From CALELF01 sp045617925 (GTDB lineage Bacteria > Synergistota > Synergistia > Synergistales > Synergistaceae), in assembly GCA_045617925.1 (NCBI GenBank), contig JAZLJR010000009.1:1-20065 (forward strand): 20,065 bases of DNA. Direction: 5' to 3'. The notes beneath the pieces are model-generated. The model was given only the letters and a program-made list of their open reading frames with translations. It made no database searches and was not told the DNA's origin. Positions 6,807 to 14,730 of the stretch are shown here, piece by piece. Positions within the stretch are counted from its first letter, which is position 1; each line of letters opens with the position of its first letter. Made by a program: the position numbers and the translations under genes.

Positions 6807-6823
6807 TACGCCGTTGTTAAGAA

Positions 6824-6850
6824 TTAGCACTCGCATGTTGAGAGTGCTAA
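6824..6850. promoter_or_regulatory. CIRCE operator (HrcA binding site)
   Basis: TTAGCACTC-N9-GAGTGCTAA, the complete consensus CIRCE inverted repeat with no mismatch. It lies between the promoter and hrcA. In the known mechanism HrcA, kept active by GroEL, binds here and represses the operon until heat shock. It is the only CIRCE element I found in the window. Confidence 0.97.
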
Positions 6851-6871
6851 TGGGTTTGGAGGTGAGGAGTT

Positions 6872-7876
6872 TTGATTACGGAACGTCAATTAGAAGTTGT
6901 CTTATCTGTCGTTTATGAGTATATCAAAAGCGGTGAAACTGTTGGTAGCTCCACTGTAGCAAAAAAATTCCTTCACCATAGAAGCCCAGCTACAATAAGA
7001 AACGAAATGAGCAATCTTGAGGATTTGGGATTTTTAAAACACACTCATACCTCCAGCGGCAGAGTGCCAACTTCTCTAGGTTACAGGCTTTACATAGACA
7101 CAGTTCTTGAACGTGCAAAGGACAATAATTCAATAGAGCTCCTGCAAGACATTACACGACGCAAGGAAGATATTGAACGCTCCATGCATCAAGCATCTGA
7201 AATGCTTTCCAAAATGTCAAATTACATTGGCATCGCGGCGTTTACTCCGCTAGACACGATAAAATTCCACAAGGTGGATTTAGTGCTTGTTGCAGAAGGA
7301 AGAGCTTTGCTTGTGGTTGTTTTAGAAGGTGGCGTGTTGCACAAAAAAATGATCACCTTAACGCAAGACGTTAGCCAAGTTGAGCTTGATGAGATTTGCC
7401 GTTACATAAATAAATTTTCCGGCAGAACGTGGAGTGATGTTAAGCGAATTATTCGTGCTTCCATTTGGAATGATGTTATGCAATACAGAGAGCAATGTGT
7501 TCAAGCTGTCGAAGAAATTGATTCGCTCCTTGGTATCGGAAAGCCCCGAATTTTTACCGGCAATTTTAGCCACATCATGGGGTTAAAAGATTTTCAAGAC
7601 CTTACAAAGGTTAAAGCACTTTGTTCTTTCCTCGAAGAAGAGGACAATATGGCAGATCTTGTCGCCAGCTGTGGAACGAATAAATTTAATGTCACACTTG
7701 GCGCAGAGAGTAATTTTGAAACGCTTGGACAAACAGCAATGGTAACAGCCAGTGCAGACGTAATGGGACAGCGGGCAGTCGTTGGGCTCATTGGTCCAGA
7801 AAGAATGGATTTTGAACAGGCACTTGACACTATACATTGCGTGCTAGATATGATAACAAATAAAACGAAAGGATAG
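6872..7876 (+). CDS. hrcA: Heat-inducible transcription repressor HrcA
   Basis: A 334-residue repressor of class I heat-shock genes that binds CIRCE. The N-terminal winged helix (about 1-75) includes VGSSTVAKKF, the recognition-helix text SPATIRNEMSNLEDLGFLKHTHTSSGRVPT and GYRLYID, all characteristic of HrcA. The GAF-like dimerisation region and the C-terminal conserved GPERMDFEQAL follow. Translation starts at a TTG; GGAGGTGAGG (6858-6867) gives correct spacing and the reading matches family N-termini. It is the first gene of the operon, so it is autoregulated through the CIRCE element 21 bases upstream. Confidence 0.97.
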   Translation: MITERQLEVVLSVVYEYIKSGETVGSSTVAKKFLHHRSPATIRNEMSNLEDLGFLKHTHTSSGRVPTSLGYRLYIDTVLERAKDNNSIELLQDITRRKEDIERSMHQASEMLSKMSNYIGIAAFTPLDTIKFHKVDLVLVAEGRALLVVVLEGGVLHKKMITLTQDVSQVELDEICRYINKFSGRTWSDVKRIIRASIWNDVMQYREQCVQAVEEIDSLLGIGKPRIFTGNFSHIMGLKDFQDLTKVKALCSFLEEEDNMADLVASCGTNKFNVTLGAESNFETLGQTAMVTASADVMGQRAVVGLIGPERMDFEQALDTIHCVLDMITNKTKG

Positions 7877-7881
7877 TTGAT

Positions 7882-8454
7882 ATGTCAAAGGAACGTGACG
7901 AATTGGAAGAACTAAAAAAAGAGCTGGAATCTGATGCAATAGACGAGAATGTTGCAAAGATAGATGAAACAGAAGATAATGATGGTAAGCCTCAACAAGC
8001 ATCTGATGAAATTTCTCTCTTGAAGGAAGAAAATGAGAAATTGCGAGAAGATGTTATGAGGGCTAAGGCAGATTACTTTAATCTTCGCACAAGAACAGAA
8101 AAGCAACGTGAAACAAATGCAATTCTTGCAGCAGAAAGTGCCGTAAACGCCATGCTTCCCGTGTTTGAGAATTTGGAGCGCATTGCAGATGCCTTGACAG
8201 ATAAGGAAGATGCTTTGGCAAAAGGCATTGTTATGGTGCAAAGGCAGTTTGCCGAGTCCCTTGAATCTCTAGGGCTTGAGTTTATAAAAGCCGAGGGTGA
8301 TTTTGACCCTTCACTTCACGAGGCTATCCTTATGGAACCGGTTGAGGACGAAGCAATGGACGGCAAAATAATTGGTGCTGTTAGCCGCGGTTACAAGCTT
8401 GGTGGAAGAGTTCTTCGTGCTTCAAAGGTTCGCGTTGGCAAATTTAATGGGTAA
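7882..8454 (+). CDS. grpE: Nucleotide exchange factor GrpE
   Basis: A 190-residue co-chaperone that drives ADP release from DnaK. The first 60 or so residues are charged, then a long helix forms the dimer coiled coil (SLLKEENEKLREDVMRAKADYFNLRTRTEK). The C-terminal beta domain shows FDPSLHEAILMEPV and GYKLGGRVLRASKVRVGKF, the GrpE signature. AAAGGA in the last codons of hrcA is its ribosome binding site, five bases separating the genes. Length is typical. Confidence 0.96.
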   Translation: MSKERDELEELKKELESDAIDENVAKIDETEDNDGKPQQASDEISLLKEENEKLREDVMRAKADYFNLRTRTEKQRETNAILAAESAVNAMLPVFENLERIADALTDKEDALAKGIVMVQRQFAESLESLGLEFIKAEGDFDPSLHEAILMEPVEDEAMDGKIIGAVSRGYKLGGRVLRASKVRVGKFNG

Positions 8455-8504
8455 AATAAATTAGCAAGTAATAAAAAAACAAATGAATTAAAGGAGTGGT
8501 TGTT

Positions 8505-8705
8505 ATGCAAAAGTATTTGAAAGGTATTATTGCTTTATTCGTTTTGGTTGGACTGTATTTTACAGTTGTTGGTATTATGTCCTTAACAGGCCAACTGGGA
8601 CTTAAGATTACGGCAAGATTAACCTACGGTCAAACACAGATTTTGACAGCAGTTGTCTGTTTTGGCTTTGCTGTCCTATTTGGCATATTTGGCGATAAAC
8701 AGTAA
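8505..8705 (+). CDS. Small two-helix membrane protein inside the heat-shock operon
   Basis: A 66-residue protein I do not recognise. ATG 8505 is the start: AAGGAG (8491-8496) lies eight bases upstream, while the GTG at 8496 overlaps that site. Two hydrophobic segments are visible at about 7-28 and 44-61, joined by a short basic loop (LKITARLTYGQ), and the tail is charged (GDKQ). Its spacing (50 bases after grpE, 49 before dnaK) and good ribosome binding site indicate a real, co-transcribed gene under HrcA control. A role at the membrane during stress would be a guess. Confidence 0.75.
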   Translation: MQKYLKGIIALFVLVGLYFTVVGIMSLTGQLGLKITARLTYGQTQILTAVVCFGFAVLFGIFGDKQ

Positions 8706-8754
8706 TTTTTTTTTAACACAGTAACAAAATTTCAAGAAAAGGAGATAGATAACA

Positions 8755-10578
8755 ATGGCGAAAACAATTGGAATTGACCTTGGAACAACAAACAGTTGTG
8801 TTGCAGTTAAGGAAGGTGATAGCGTAAACGTTATCCCAAACCCTGAAGGTGCTCGCACAACTCCGTCCGTTGTTGCATTCTCAAAAGATGGCGAAGTCTT
8901 AGTAGGAACCTTGGCGAAACGCCAGGCAATAGTGAACCCAGACAGGACGATTATTTCTATCAAGCGTGCTATGGGCAGTGACAAAAAAGTATCTATTGAC
9001 GGCAAGGATTACACGCCACAGCAGATTTCTGCAATGATTTTGAAAAAACTCAAAAAAGATGCAGAAGATTATCTTGGCGAGCCCGTAACAAAGGCAGTCA
9101 TTACATGCCCTGCATACTTTACAGACGCGCAGCGTCAGGCAACAAAGGACGCTGGTACAATTGCCGGACTTACGGTTGAACGTATCATTAACGAGCCGAC
9201 AGCTGCATGTCTTGCCTACGGTATGGCAAGCGGTGCAAATGACCAGAAAATTATGGTCTATGACCTTGGTGGAGGAACATTTGACGTTTCCATCCTTGAC
9301 GTTGGTGACGGCGTTTTTGAAGTTCTTTCCACATCCGGTGATAATAACCTCGGTGGAGATGACTGGGACAACGCAATCGTTCAGTGGATGGCAGCTGAAT
9401 TCAAAAAAAGCGACGGTATTGATTTGCTCCGTGACAAAATGGCGAGTCAGAGACTCCGTGAGGCTGCAGAAAAAGCAAAGATTGAGCTTTCTGGTGTTAC
9501 AGAAACAGCTATTTCTCTTCCATTCATCACAGCAGATGCAAGCGGTCCAAAGCACCTTGAGTTAAAGCTCAGCCGTGCAAAATTTGAGGACCTCACACAT
9601 GATCTTTTAGAGAGAACAAGAAAGCCTGTTCTTACTGCTTTGGAAGATGCAGGTCTTTCTGCTTCTGAAGTCAGCAAGATACTGCTTGTCGGTGGCTCAA
9701 CACGTATGCCAATGGTGCAGAAGCTTGTTAGTGACCTCATGGGGAAAGAGCCGTCAAAGGGCATCAACCCAGACGAATGTGTTGCAATGGGTGCTGCATA
9801 TCAGGGAGCAATTCTTGCAGGAGACGCAGGAAGCGACATAGTCCTTGTTGACGTTACACCACTCAGCCTTGGTCTTGAGACACTTGGCGGTGTTTTTACA
9901 AAGATAATTGAGAAAAATACAGCAATCCCGACAAACAAGACGCAGGTCTTTACAACTGCTGCAGATAATCAGCCGGGTGTTGAAATTCACGTCTTGCAGG
10001 GTGAGCGTGCAATGGCAGCAGACAATGTTACCCTTGGCCGTTTTACCTTGGATGGTATTGCACCAGCCCCACGTGGCATTCCACAAATAGAGGTTACATT
10101 TGACATAGACAGAAACGGTATAGTTAATGTTTCTGCAAAGGACAAAAATACAGGCAAGGCACAGAACATCACAATTCAATCTTCACGTCTTACAGACGAG
10201 GAAATTGAAAAGATGAAGCGTGATGCAGAGATGAACGAAAGTGCAGACAAGGCACGTCGTGAGCTCGTGGACGCAAAGAATGAGGCTGAGTCTGTTGTTT
10301 ATCAGTCAGAAAAACTCATATCTGAAGTGCCAAACATGGACAATGCAAAAGCAAAGGAACTTGTTGAGGCATTGAAAGAGAAGATGAAGGGCGAAAATGC
10401 GCAGGACATTAAAAATGCTTCACAGGCTCTCATGACTGAAATGCAGAAGTTTGCACAGGCAAAGGCTCAGGCTGACGCTGCTGCAAATCAAGCAAATGCA
10501 GGTGCTGGGGCAGATGCAGGACAGACAAACAATGATGCATCTGGCGATACCGTTGATGCAGAATTTACAGACAAATAG
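8755..10578 (+). CDS. dnaK: Chaperone protein DnaK (Hsp70)
   Basis: A 607-residue ATP-dependent chaperone. The ATPase domain begins GIDLGTTNSCVAV and includes DLGGGTFDVSILDV and LLVGGSTRMPMVQKLV. The interdomain linker VDVTPLSLGLETLGG lies at about 362. The substrate domain carries IPTNKTQVFTTAADNQ, and a helical lid and a flexible Ala/Gly/Asn-rich tail end in DAEFTDK. It lacks the extra ATPase-domain segment of proteobacterial DnaK, as usual in Bacillota. GGAG eight bases before the start is a strong ribosome binding site. It works with GrpE and DnaJ from the same operon. Confidence 0.98.
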   Translation: MAKTIGIDLGTTNSCVAVKEGDSVNVIPNPEGARTTPSVVAFSKDGEVLVGTLAKRQAIVNPDRTIISIKRAMGSDKKVSIDGKDYTPQQISAMILKKLKKDAEDYLGEPVTKAVITCPAYFTDAQRQATKDAGTIAGLTVERIINEPTAACLAYGMASGANDQKIMVYDLGGGTFDVSILDVGDGVFEVLSTSGDNNLGGDDWDNAIVQWMAAEFKKSDGIDLLRDKMASQRLREAAEKAKIELSGVTETAISLPFITADASGPKHLELKLSRAKFEDLTHDLLERTRKPVLTALEDAGLSASEVSKILLVGGSTRMPMVQKLVSDLMGKEPSKGINPDECVAMGAAYQGAILAGDAGSDIVLVDVTPLSLGLETLGGVFTKIIEKNTAIPTNKTQVFTTAADNQPGVEIHVLQGERAMAADNVTLGRFTLDGIAPAPRGIPQIEVTFDIDRNGIVNVSAKDKNTGKAQNITIQSSRLTDEEIEKMKRDAEMNESADKARRELVDAKNEAESVVYQSEKLISEVPNMDNAKAKELVEALKEKMKGENAQDIKNASQALMTEMQKFAQAKAQADAAANQANAGAGADAGQTNNDASGDTVDAEFTDK

Positions 10579-10606
10579 TTGATTTAAAAATTGGCAAAAT
10601 GATTTT

Positions 10607-10630
10607 GGGCTCTAATAAAAATTAGAGCCC
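10607..10630 (+). terminator. Hairpin between dnaK and dnaJ
   Basis: A perfect 10-bp stem (10607-10616 with 10621-10630) closes an AAAA tetraloop, 28 bases after the dnaK stop. The following bases are only moderately T-rich (ACTATCTATTCTTATTATTG). It may be a leaky terminator or a 3'-end stabiliser that keeps dnaJ expression below dnaK (inference). Confidence 0.55.
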
Positions 10631-10688
10631 ACTATCTATTCTTATTATTGTAACTTATGTAGTTAGCGCAAAAGGAAAACTAGAAACA

Positions 10689-11783
10689 ATGGCACAAAAG
10701 GATTATTATGAAATTCTAGGTGTAGGCAGAAATGCCACGCCAGAAGAGATAAAAAAAGCTTATCGTACTCTGACACGCAAATATCACCCAGACTTACACC
10801 CTGGCGACAAAGAGGCGGAGGCAAAATATAAGGAAATAAACGAAGCTAACGAGGTTTTGTCTGACCCCGATAAAAAAGCGCAATATGACCAGTTTGGCAC
10901 CGTTGGTGACATGGGTGCCGGTGGATTTAGTGGCGGTGGTTTCGGTGGTTTTGACTTTGGAGAAGATCTTGGTGACATCTTTGGCAACCTTTTCGGTATG
11001 GGTGGCAGAAGCCGCAGAAGCAATCCAAACGCTCCTACAAAGGGCGAAGACCTAGAATATGGTATGAGAATTTCTTTGGAAGATGCCTACCGTGGAACAA
11101 AACGCACAGTGGAAGTTACACGTGTAGAAAACTGTGACCATTGTCACGGAAGTGGAGCAGAGCCTGGAACAAATGTCAAGACATGTGCTACATGTAACGG
11201 CAGTGGTGTTGTTACTCAGGTGGCGAATACGCCATTTGGACAGATGAGACAGCAACATGTCTGCCCAACATGCCATGGTAAGGGTAAAAGCATTGAAACG
11301 CCTTGCAAGGAGTGTCATGGTAGTGGACACATTCGTCGTCGTCATCCAGTAGAAGTTACAATTCCTGCTGGAGTTGATACTGGATTGCGCCTGCGTGTTG
11401 CTGGGCATGGCAATGCAGGGACGAATGGTGGACCATCTGGTGACCTCTTTATATTGATAGAAGTTGCGGACGACAGTCGTCTTACAAGAATGGGAGACGA
11501 CCTTGCCACGTCAATAGAAATTACCTATCCACAGGCAGTCCTTGGCTGCACAGTTTCTGTGGAAACATTTGATGGTGAGGAAAAGCTGAATATTCCTGCA
11601 GGCACTCAAGCAGGAAGCAAGCTTCGCATCCGTGGACGTGGTATGCCACGTCTTCGTTATCGTGGAATGAAGGGTGACCTTAACATTTTGGTAAGGGTTA
11701 CTGTGCCCAAGAACCCAACCAAAAAGGAAAAGGAAATTTTACAGGAACTTGCAAAAGAAATGAAGGTTACAATAAAAGAATAA
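10689..11783 (+). CDS. dnaJ: Chaperone protein DnaJ (Hsp40, type I)
   Basis: A 364-residue co-chaperone that delivers substrates to DnaK and stimulates its ATPase. J domain at 1-70 with HPD at 33-35; Gly/Phe-rich region about 75-110; four zinc-binding CXXCXGXG repeats beginning at Cys149, 166, 192 and 206; then the two substrate-binding beta domains and C-terminal dimerisation segment. All type I DnaJ parts are present. The ribosome binding site AAAGGA (about 10671) is rather far from the ATG, so translation may be modest. It closes the heat-shock operon. Confidence 0.97.
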   Translation: MAQKDYYEILGVGRNATPEEIKKAYRTLTRKYHPDLHPGDKEAEAKYKEINEANEVLSDPDKKAQYDQFGTVGDMGAGGFSGGGFGGFDFGEDLGDIFGNLFGMGGRSRRSNPNAPTKGEDLEYGMRISLEDAYRGTKRTVEVTRVENCDHCHGSGAEPGTNVKTCATCNGSGVVTQVANTPFGQMRQQHVCPTCHGKGKSIETPCKECHGSGHIRRRHPVEVTIPAGVDTGLRLRVAGHGNAGTNGGPSGDLFILIEVADDSRLTRMGDDLATSIEITYPQAVLGCTVSVETFDGEEKLNIPAGTQAGSKLRIRGRGMPRLRYRGMKGDLNILVRVTVPKNPTKKEKEILQELAKEMKVTIKE

Positions 11784-11806
11784 AGCAATAACTAGGAAAA
11801 GAAAAT

Positions 11807-11851
11807 AAAAAGCGAGTGAAACAGATAAAAATTCTGCTTCACTCGCTTTTT
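11807..11851. terminator. Bidirectional terminator between dnaJ and the XTP pyrophosphatase gene
   Basis: A 19-bp stem (11807-11825 with 11833-11851) with one A/C mismatch and A5/T5 ends, so it gives a T run when read on either strand. It lies between two convergent genes and ends both transcripts. Confidence 0.92.
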
Positions 11852-11859
11852 CGTTAGCT

Positions 11860-12435
11860 TTATTTTAAAATTTCCTTGATTTTCTTTATAGCGTTAGCTC
11901 TATGTGAGATTTTGTCTTTTACATCAATACCAAGCTCTGCAAAGGTCTTGTCATATCCATTAGGAACAAAAACAGGATCATAGCCAAAGCCACTTTTGCC
12001 ACATGGTGCTGTGATTATTTTTCCTTGGCATATGCCACGGACAGTTTGTGTTGCACCGTTTGGTTCAACAAGTGCAATGGCACACACAAATTGTGCTGTT
12101 CTGTCCTCCCGATTGGCAAGAGAAGTCAAAAGCCAGGTGAGCCGTTCCTCGTCTGTGTTTCCCATCCTTGCCGAATAGATGCCAGGTTTTCCGTCAAGGG
12201 CAGTGACTTCAAGTCCGCTGTCATCTGCTAATGCGGTAAGCCCAAGAGACTCTGCATAGGCTTTTGCTTTCAGAATTGCGTTTTCTTCGTAGCTTGAGCC
12301 GGTTTCTTCCACGTCAATTTTTTTTTTGCTGTCAAAATCCCCAGCAAAAAGAAATTCAACAGGAAGTCCTGCAAAACTTTGTTTGAATTCTTCGTATTTA
12401 CCTCTATTTGTGCTTGCAAAAACTATTTGTCGCAT
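11860..12435 (-). CDS. rdgB: XTP/dITP pyrophosphatase (HAM1/RdgB family)
   Basis: Hydrolyses non-canonical purine nucleoside triphosphates (XTP, dITP, ITP) to monophosphates, keeping them out of DNA and RNA. With the start at 12435 the protein is 191 residues and begins MRQIVFASTNRGKYEEF, the family N-terminus. A start at 12471 would overlap rph by 23 bases and add 12 residues foreign to the family; GGAG (opposite 12444-12447) supports 12435. Other signatures: LADDSGLEVTALDGKPGIYSAR with Asp71/Asp72, GKSGFGYDPVFVP and ISHRANAIKK. It lies 13 bases after rph, the pairing seen in many Bacillota. Confidence 0.95.
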   Translation of the reverse strand: MRQIVFASTNRGKYEEFKQSFAGLPVEFLFAGDFDSKKKIDVEETGSSYEENAILKAKAYAESLGLTALADDSGLEVTALDGKPGIYSARMGNTDEERLTWLLTSLANREDRTAQFVCAIALVEPNGATQTVRGICQGKIITAPCGKSGFGYDPVFVPNGYDKTFAELGIDVKDKISHRANAIKKIKEILK

Positions 12436-12448
12436 TTTGTTTACTCCA

Positions 12449-13195
12449 TTACAAAAAGAGTTTATTTTCATTTTCAGTTAGACAAAGACATTCTTTTTGC
12501 AATCTTAAAATTTCTGCTGTGCCTGTCTGCGCCAGTTCAAGTAAACTTGCCATATCTGTGTAGTTTATAGTGCCACCTTCGCCTGTGCCTTGAAACTCTA
12601 CAAACTCACCTTTGCCTGTCATGACGAAGTTTGCATCAGCCTCCGCTGTGCTGTCTTCTTCATAGCAGAGGTCAAGCAAAATTTCTCCCTTGACCTTGCC
12701 GACACTTACAGCTGCTATCTGATTTATGAGAGGGATTTTTGTTAAATATTTTTCTTTGGTTAAAAAGCGGAAAGCGTCAAAAAGTGCGACAAAACCTGCG
12801 GAGATGGAGGCAGTCCTTGTGCCTCCGTCTGCTTGTAATACATCGCAATCAATTGTGATTGTGCGTTCACCAAGGTTTGTAAGGTCTGTTGCAGCACGGA
12901 GTGATCTGCCGATGAGGCGGGAAATTTCACTGGAACGGGAGTTTGGTTTTCCCTTGGTGATTTCACGAACGGTTCTTGTCTTTGTGGCGCGAGGCAACAT
13001 TGAATATTCAGCTGTTACCCAGCCTGTACCAACACCACGCAAGAATGGCGGGACCTTTTCTTCAACGCTTGCTGTGCAAAGAACAATTGTGTTGCCCCAG
13101 GTTACTCGGCAAGAGCCTTCTGCGTAGCGATTGATTTGTCTCTCAAATTTTATTGGGCGTAATGCGTTGGAGGCTCTTCCGTCAAAGCGAGCCAT
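12449..13195 (-). CDS. rph: Ribonuclease PH
   Basis: A phosphate-dependent 3'-5' exoribonuclease that trims tRNA precursors; 248 residues from the start at 13195 (MARFDGRASNALRPIKF). That start shares one base with the upstream stop (TGATG) and has GGGAG eight bases before it; a start at 13210 would overlap the upstream gene by 16 bases. Family signatures: GNTIVLCTASVEEKVPPFLRG, GWVTAEYSMLPRAT, RSSEISRLIGRSLRA and DCDVLQADGGTRTASI. Coupled to the GerMN gene upstream and the pyrophosphatase gene downstream. Confidence 0.96.
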   Translation of the reverse strand: MARFDGRASNALRPIKFERQINRYAEGSCRVTWGNTIVLCTASVEEKVPPFLRGVGTGWVTAEYSMLPRATKTRTVREITKGKPNSRSSEISRLIGRSLRAATDLTNLGERTITIDCDVLQADGGTRTASISAGFVALFDAFRFLTKEKYLTKIPLINQIAAVSVGKVKGEILLDLCYEEDSTAEADANFVMTGKGEFVEFQGTGEGGTINYTDMASLLELAQTGTAEILRLQKECLCLTENENKLFL

Positions 13196-14478
13196 CACAT
13201 AGACTCCCATGTTTTTGTAAGGTCTATTGGTTGTGTAATCGTAATTTCTTGTGAATCTATAAAGACCTTTAGCTTTTTTACGCCGGACATGTTCGTATTT
13301 ATTGTGCGCAGAAAGCCTCGCATTAAGAGCGTGGCACTTTTGGCACTAAGCCTACGCAGATCAGACATAAAATTTTGGTTCATTGATAGATATAATGTAT
13401 CTCCGCCAATCCAAATTTCTGTCAATTCTGTTGCTGTGGAAAGCAACCCGACTTCTTTTACACTGTCAAGATAAACACCAAGAATTCCCTTTAACATTTG
13501 CTCGTTTGAGGGAGCTTCCTTTTGCTCAATTTTGACAGAGACAAGAGAGCCACCTTTTGGTACAAATAATGTGGTGGATTTTACATTAGCGATGCTCTGT
13601 GTGAGGGGGGTGGAGGTGCCTTTCGTTTCCTGTTGTTGCCCTGGTAAAGAAGAATTATCAGTTGCTTGTTGCTCAATCTGAGCTTCATTGCTAGGGTGAA
13701 CATTCATTATGTTAAGCACACTTCCACAAATGTAATATCCCCCCAAGAAAGCCAGCATAATAAATGCAAAGAAAGCAATCCAACGAATAGGACGGGGAGT
13801 TTTTGTTCTTTGTGAATCATTGTAAGAACGCAAGCCCACGCGTCTGCTTTGTAAATTAGAAGCTTCTTTTTGTCTGAGTCTTTCTTCTGCTTCTATTTGG
13901 CGCAGGGTTTTTTTTCTTCTAATAGGCTGTGGTTGATAATCCCTTGGCAAATCTAGAGAGGGTGTATCGTCATCCTCTTCCATTTTTTCGCTATCGGAGT
14001 CAAAATCAAGATAATCATCTTCGCCAGATTCTGTTTCTAGTTCATCTGCTTCGTCTTGATTGATAGGCTCTTTCTCAAGGGCTTCTTCATGAAATTCCTC
14101 ATTTTCTTGTACATCTTCATCTTCCAATTCTTCCGGTTCTGGTGAAGATAGCACTTTTTTGCGTTGTGTAGGAACTGTTAAGTGACGTGGTTCTACAAAA
14201 TCTTTTGGCTCCTCGGGTAAGATTTCTTCCCTTTGATAATCCTGCATGTAATTTTGTCTTTCATCAAAATCTGGGTCGTCAAAATCACGTAAAATGTTCC
14301 TAAAAGTTCTAGCCTTGTATTTGGGCACATGTGGAGCAAAGCGACCACCCTCGTTTTCGGCATCTTCTTCGCTAGAATCATCATTGCTGTCATAAGAAAG
14401 TCCACGGCTCATTTTGCCAAGTCTTTCTTCTTCTTTTAAATATTTTTGCCTCAATAGACGACGACGTCTTGTATCCAT
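13195..14478 (-). CDS. GerMN-domain membrane protein with long acidic cytoplasmic region
   Basis: A 427-residue protein. Residues 1-230 are hydrophilic and low in complexity: a basic start, a strongly acidic tract at about 112-172 and a basic, probably helical stretch at 186-230. One membrane helix follows (about 231-256, WIAFFAFIMLAFLGGYYICG). Residues about 300-420 match the GerMN fold: LFVPKGGSLVSVKI, then ILGVYLDSVKEVGLLSTAT, then LYLSMNQNF, then MRGFLRTINTNMSGVKKLKVFID. GerMN occurs in the germination protein GerM and in envelope proteins of non-sporing bacteria, so the domain alone does not imply sporulation. The predicted topology puts the acidic region in the cytoplasm and GerMN outside. 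GAGGTGG seven bases upstream supports the start. First gene of the three-gene minus-strand operon. Confidence 0.85.
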   Translation of the reverse strand: MDTRRRRLLRQKYLKEEERLGKMSRGLSYDSNDDSSEEDAENEGGRFAPHVPKYKARTFRNILRDFDDPDFDERQNYMQDYQREEILPEEPKDFVEPRHLTVPTQRKKVLSSPEPEELEDEDVQENEEFHEEALEKEPINQDEADELETESGEDDYLDFDSDSEKMEEDDDTPSLDLPRDYQPQPIRRKKTLRQIEAEERLRQKEASNLQSRRVGLRSYNDSQRTKTPRPIRWIAFFAFIMLAFLGGYYICGSVLNIMNVHPSNEAQIEQQATDNSSLPGQQQETKGTSTPLTQSIANVKSTTLFVPKGGSLVSVKIEQKEAPSNEQMLKGILGVYLDSVKEVGLLSTATELTEIWIGGDTLYLSMNQNFMSDLRRLSAKSATLLMRGFLRTINTNMSGVKKLKVFIDSQEITITQPIDLTKTWESM

Positions 14479-14588
14479 ATTCTGTCCACCTCATTATTAT
14501 TAACTATATATGTGTAAGTAATGTAAATGACTAATTTAGAAAATTTCTAGGTTCATAATGTAACTAACCGCAAAAACTCCATCATGCT

Positions 14589-14616
14589 ATTCTAGCAGGA
14601 AAATTTATTTTTACAA
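14589..14616 (-). promoter_or_regulatory. Candidate promoter of the GerMN-rph-rdgB operon
   Basis: Read on the minus strand: TTGTAA (14616-14611), a 16-base spacer, and TAGAAT (14594-14589) preceded by the extended -10 TGC. The leader to the start codon would be about 100 bases. The extended -10 makes it plausible despite a four-of-six -35. Confidence 0.45.
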
Positions 14617-14667
14617 GATGTAATTCTAGTTTTTTACCTTTTGCTCCTGTCTTTTTAGCTTTTTGTC

Positions 14668-14696
14668 TTGTTTTTTATACGGTTAAAAGATAAAAT
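14668..14696 (+). promoter_or_regulatory. Promoter of the rmuC operon
   Basis: TTGTTT (14668-14673), a 17-base spacer, and TAAAAT (14691-14696). Transcription would start near 14703, 28 bases before the chosen rmuC ATG. The TTG at 14668, an apparent alternative start, lies within this -35 box. Confidence 0.6.
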
Positions 14697-14730
14697 ACGA
14701 ACAATTAAAAATTTAGCAGAGGAATTAACT

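Noticed and set aside
8899..9555. A 218-codon open frame antisense to dnaK
   Set aside because: It is rich in Cys and low-complexity text, has no ribosome binding site or recognisable domain, and lies opposite a highly conserved gene; it is a by-product of dnaK codon use.
12436..12471. Upstream ATG start for the XTP pyrophosphatase
   Set aside because: It overlaps rph, adds residues foreign to the family and lacks a binding site, while the internal start has GGAG and the family N-terminus.
13196..13210. Upstream ATG start for rph
   Set aside because: It overlaps the GerMN gene by 16 bases; the start at 13195 has GGGAG at eight bases and gives the standard MARFDGR N-terminus.
14668..14730. 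Upstream TTG start for rmuC
   Set aside because: That TTG is part of the probable -35 box and would lie before the transcription start; ATG 14731 has a good ribosome binding site.
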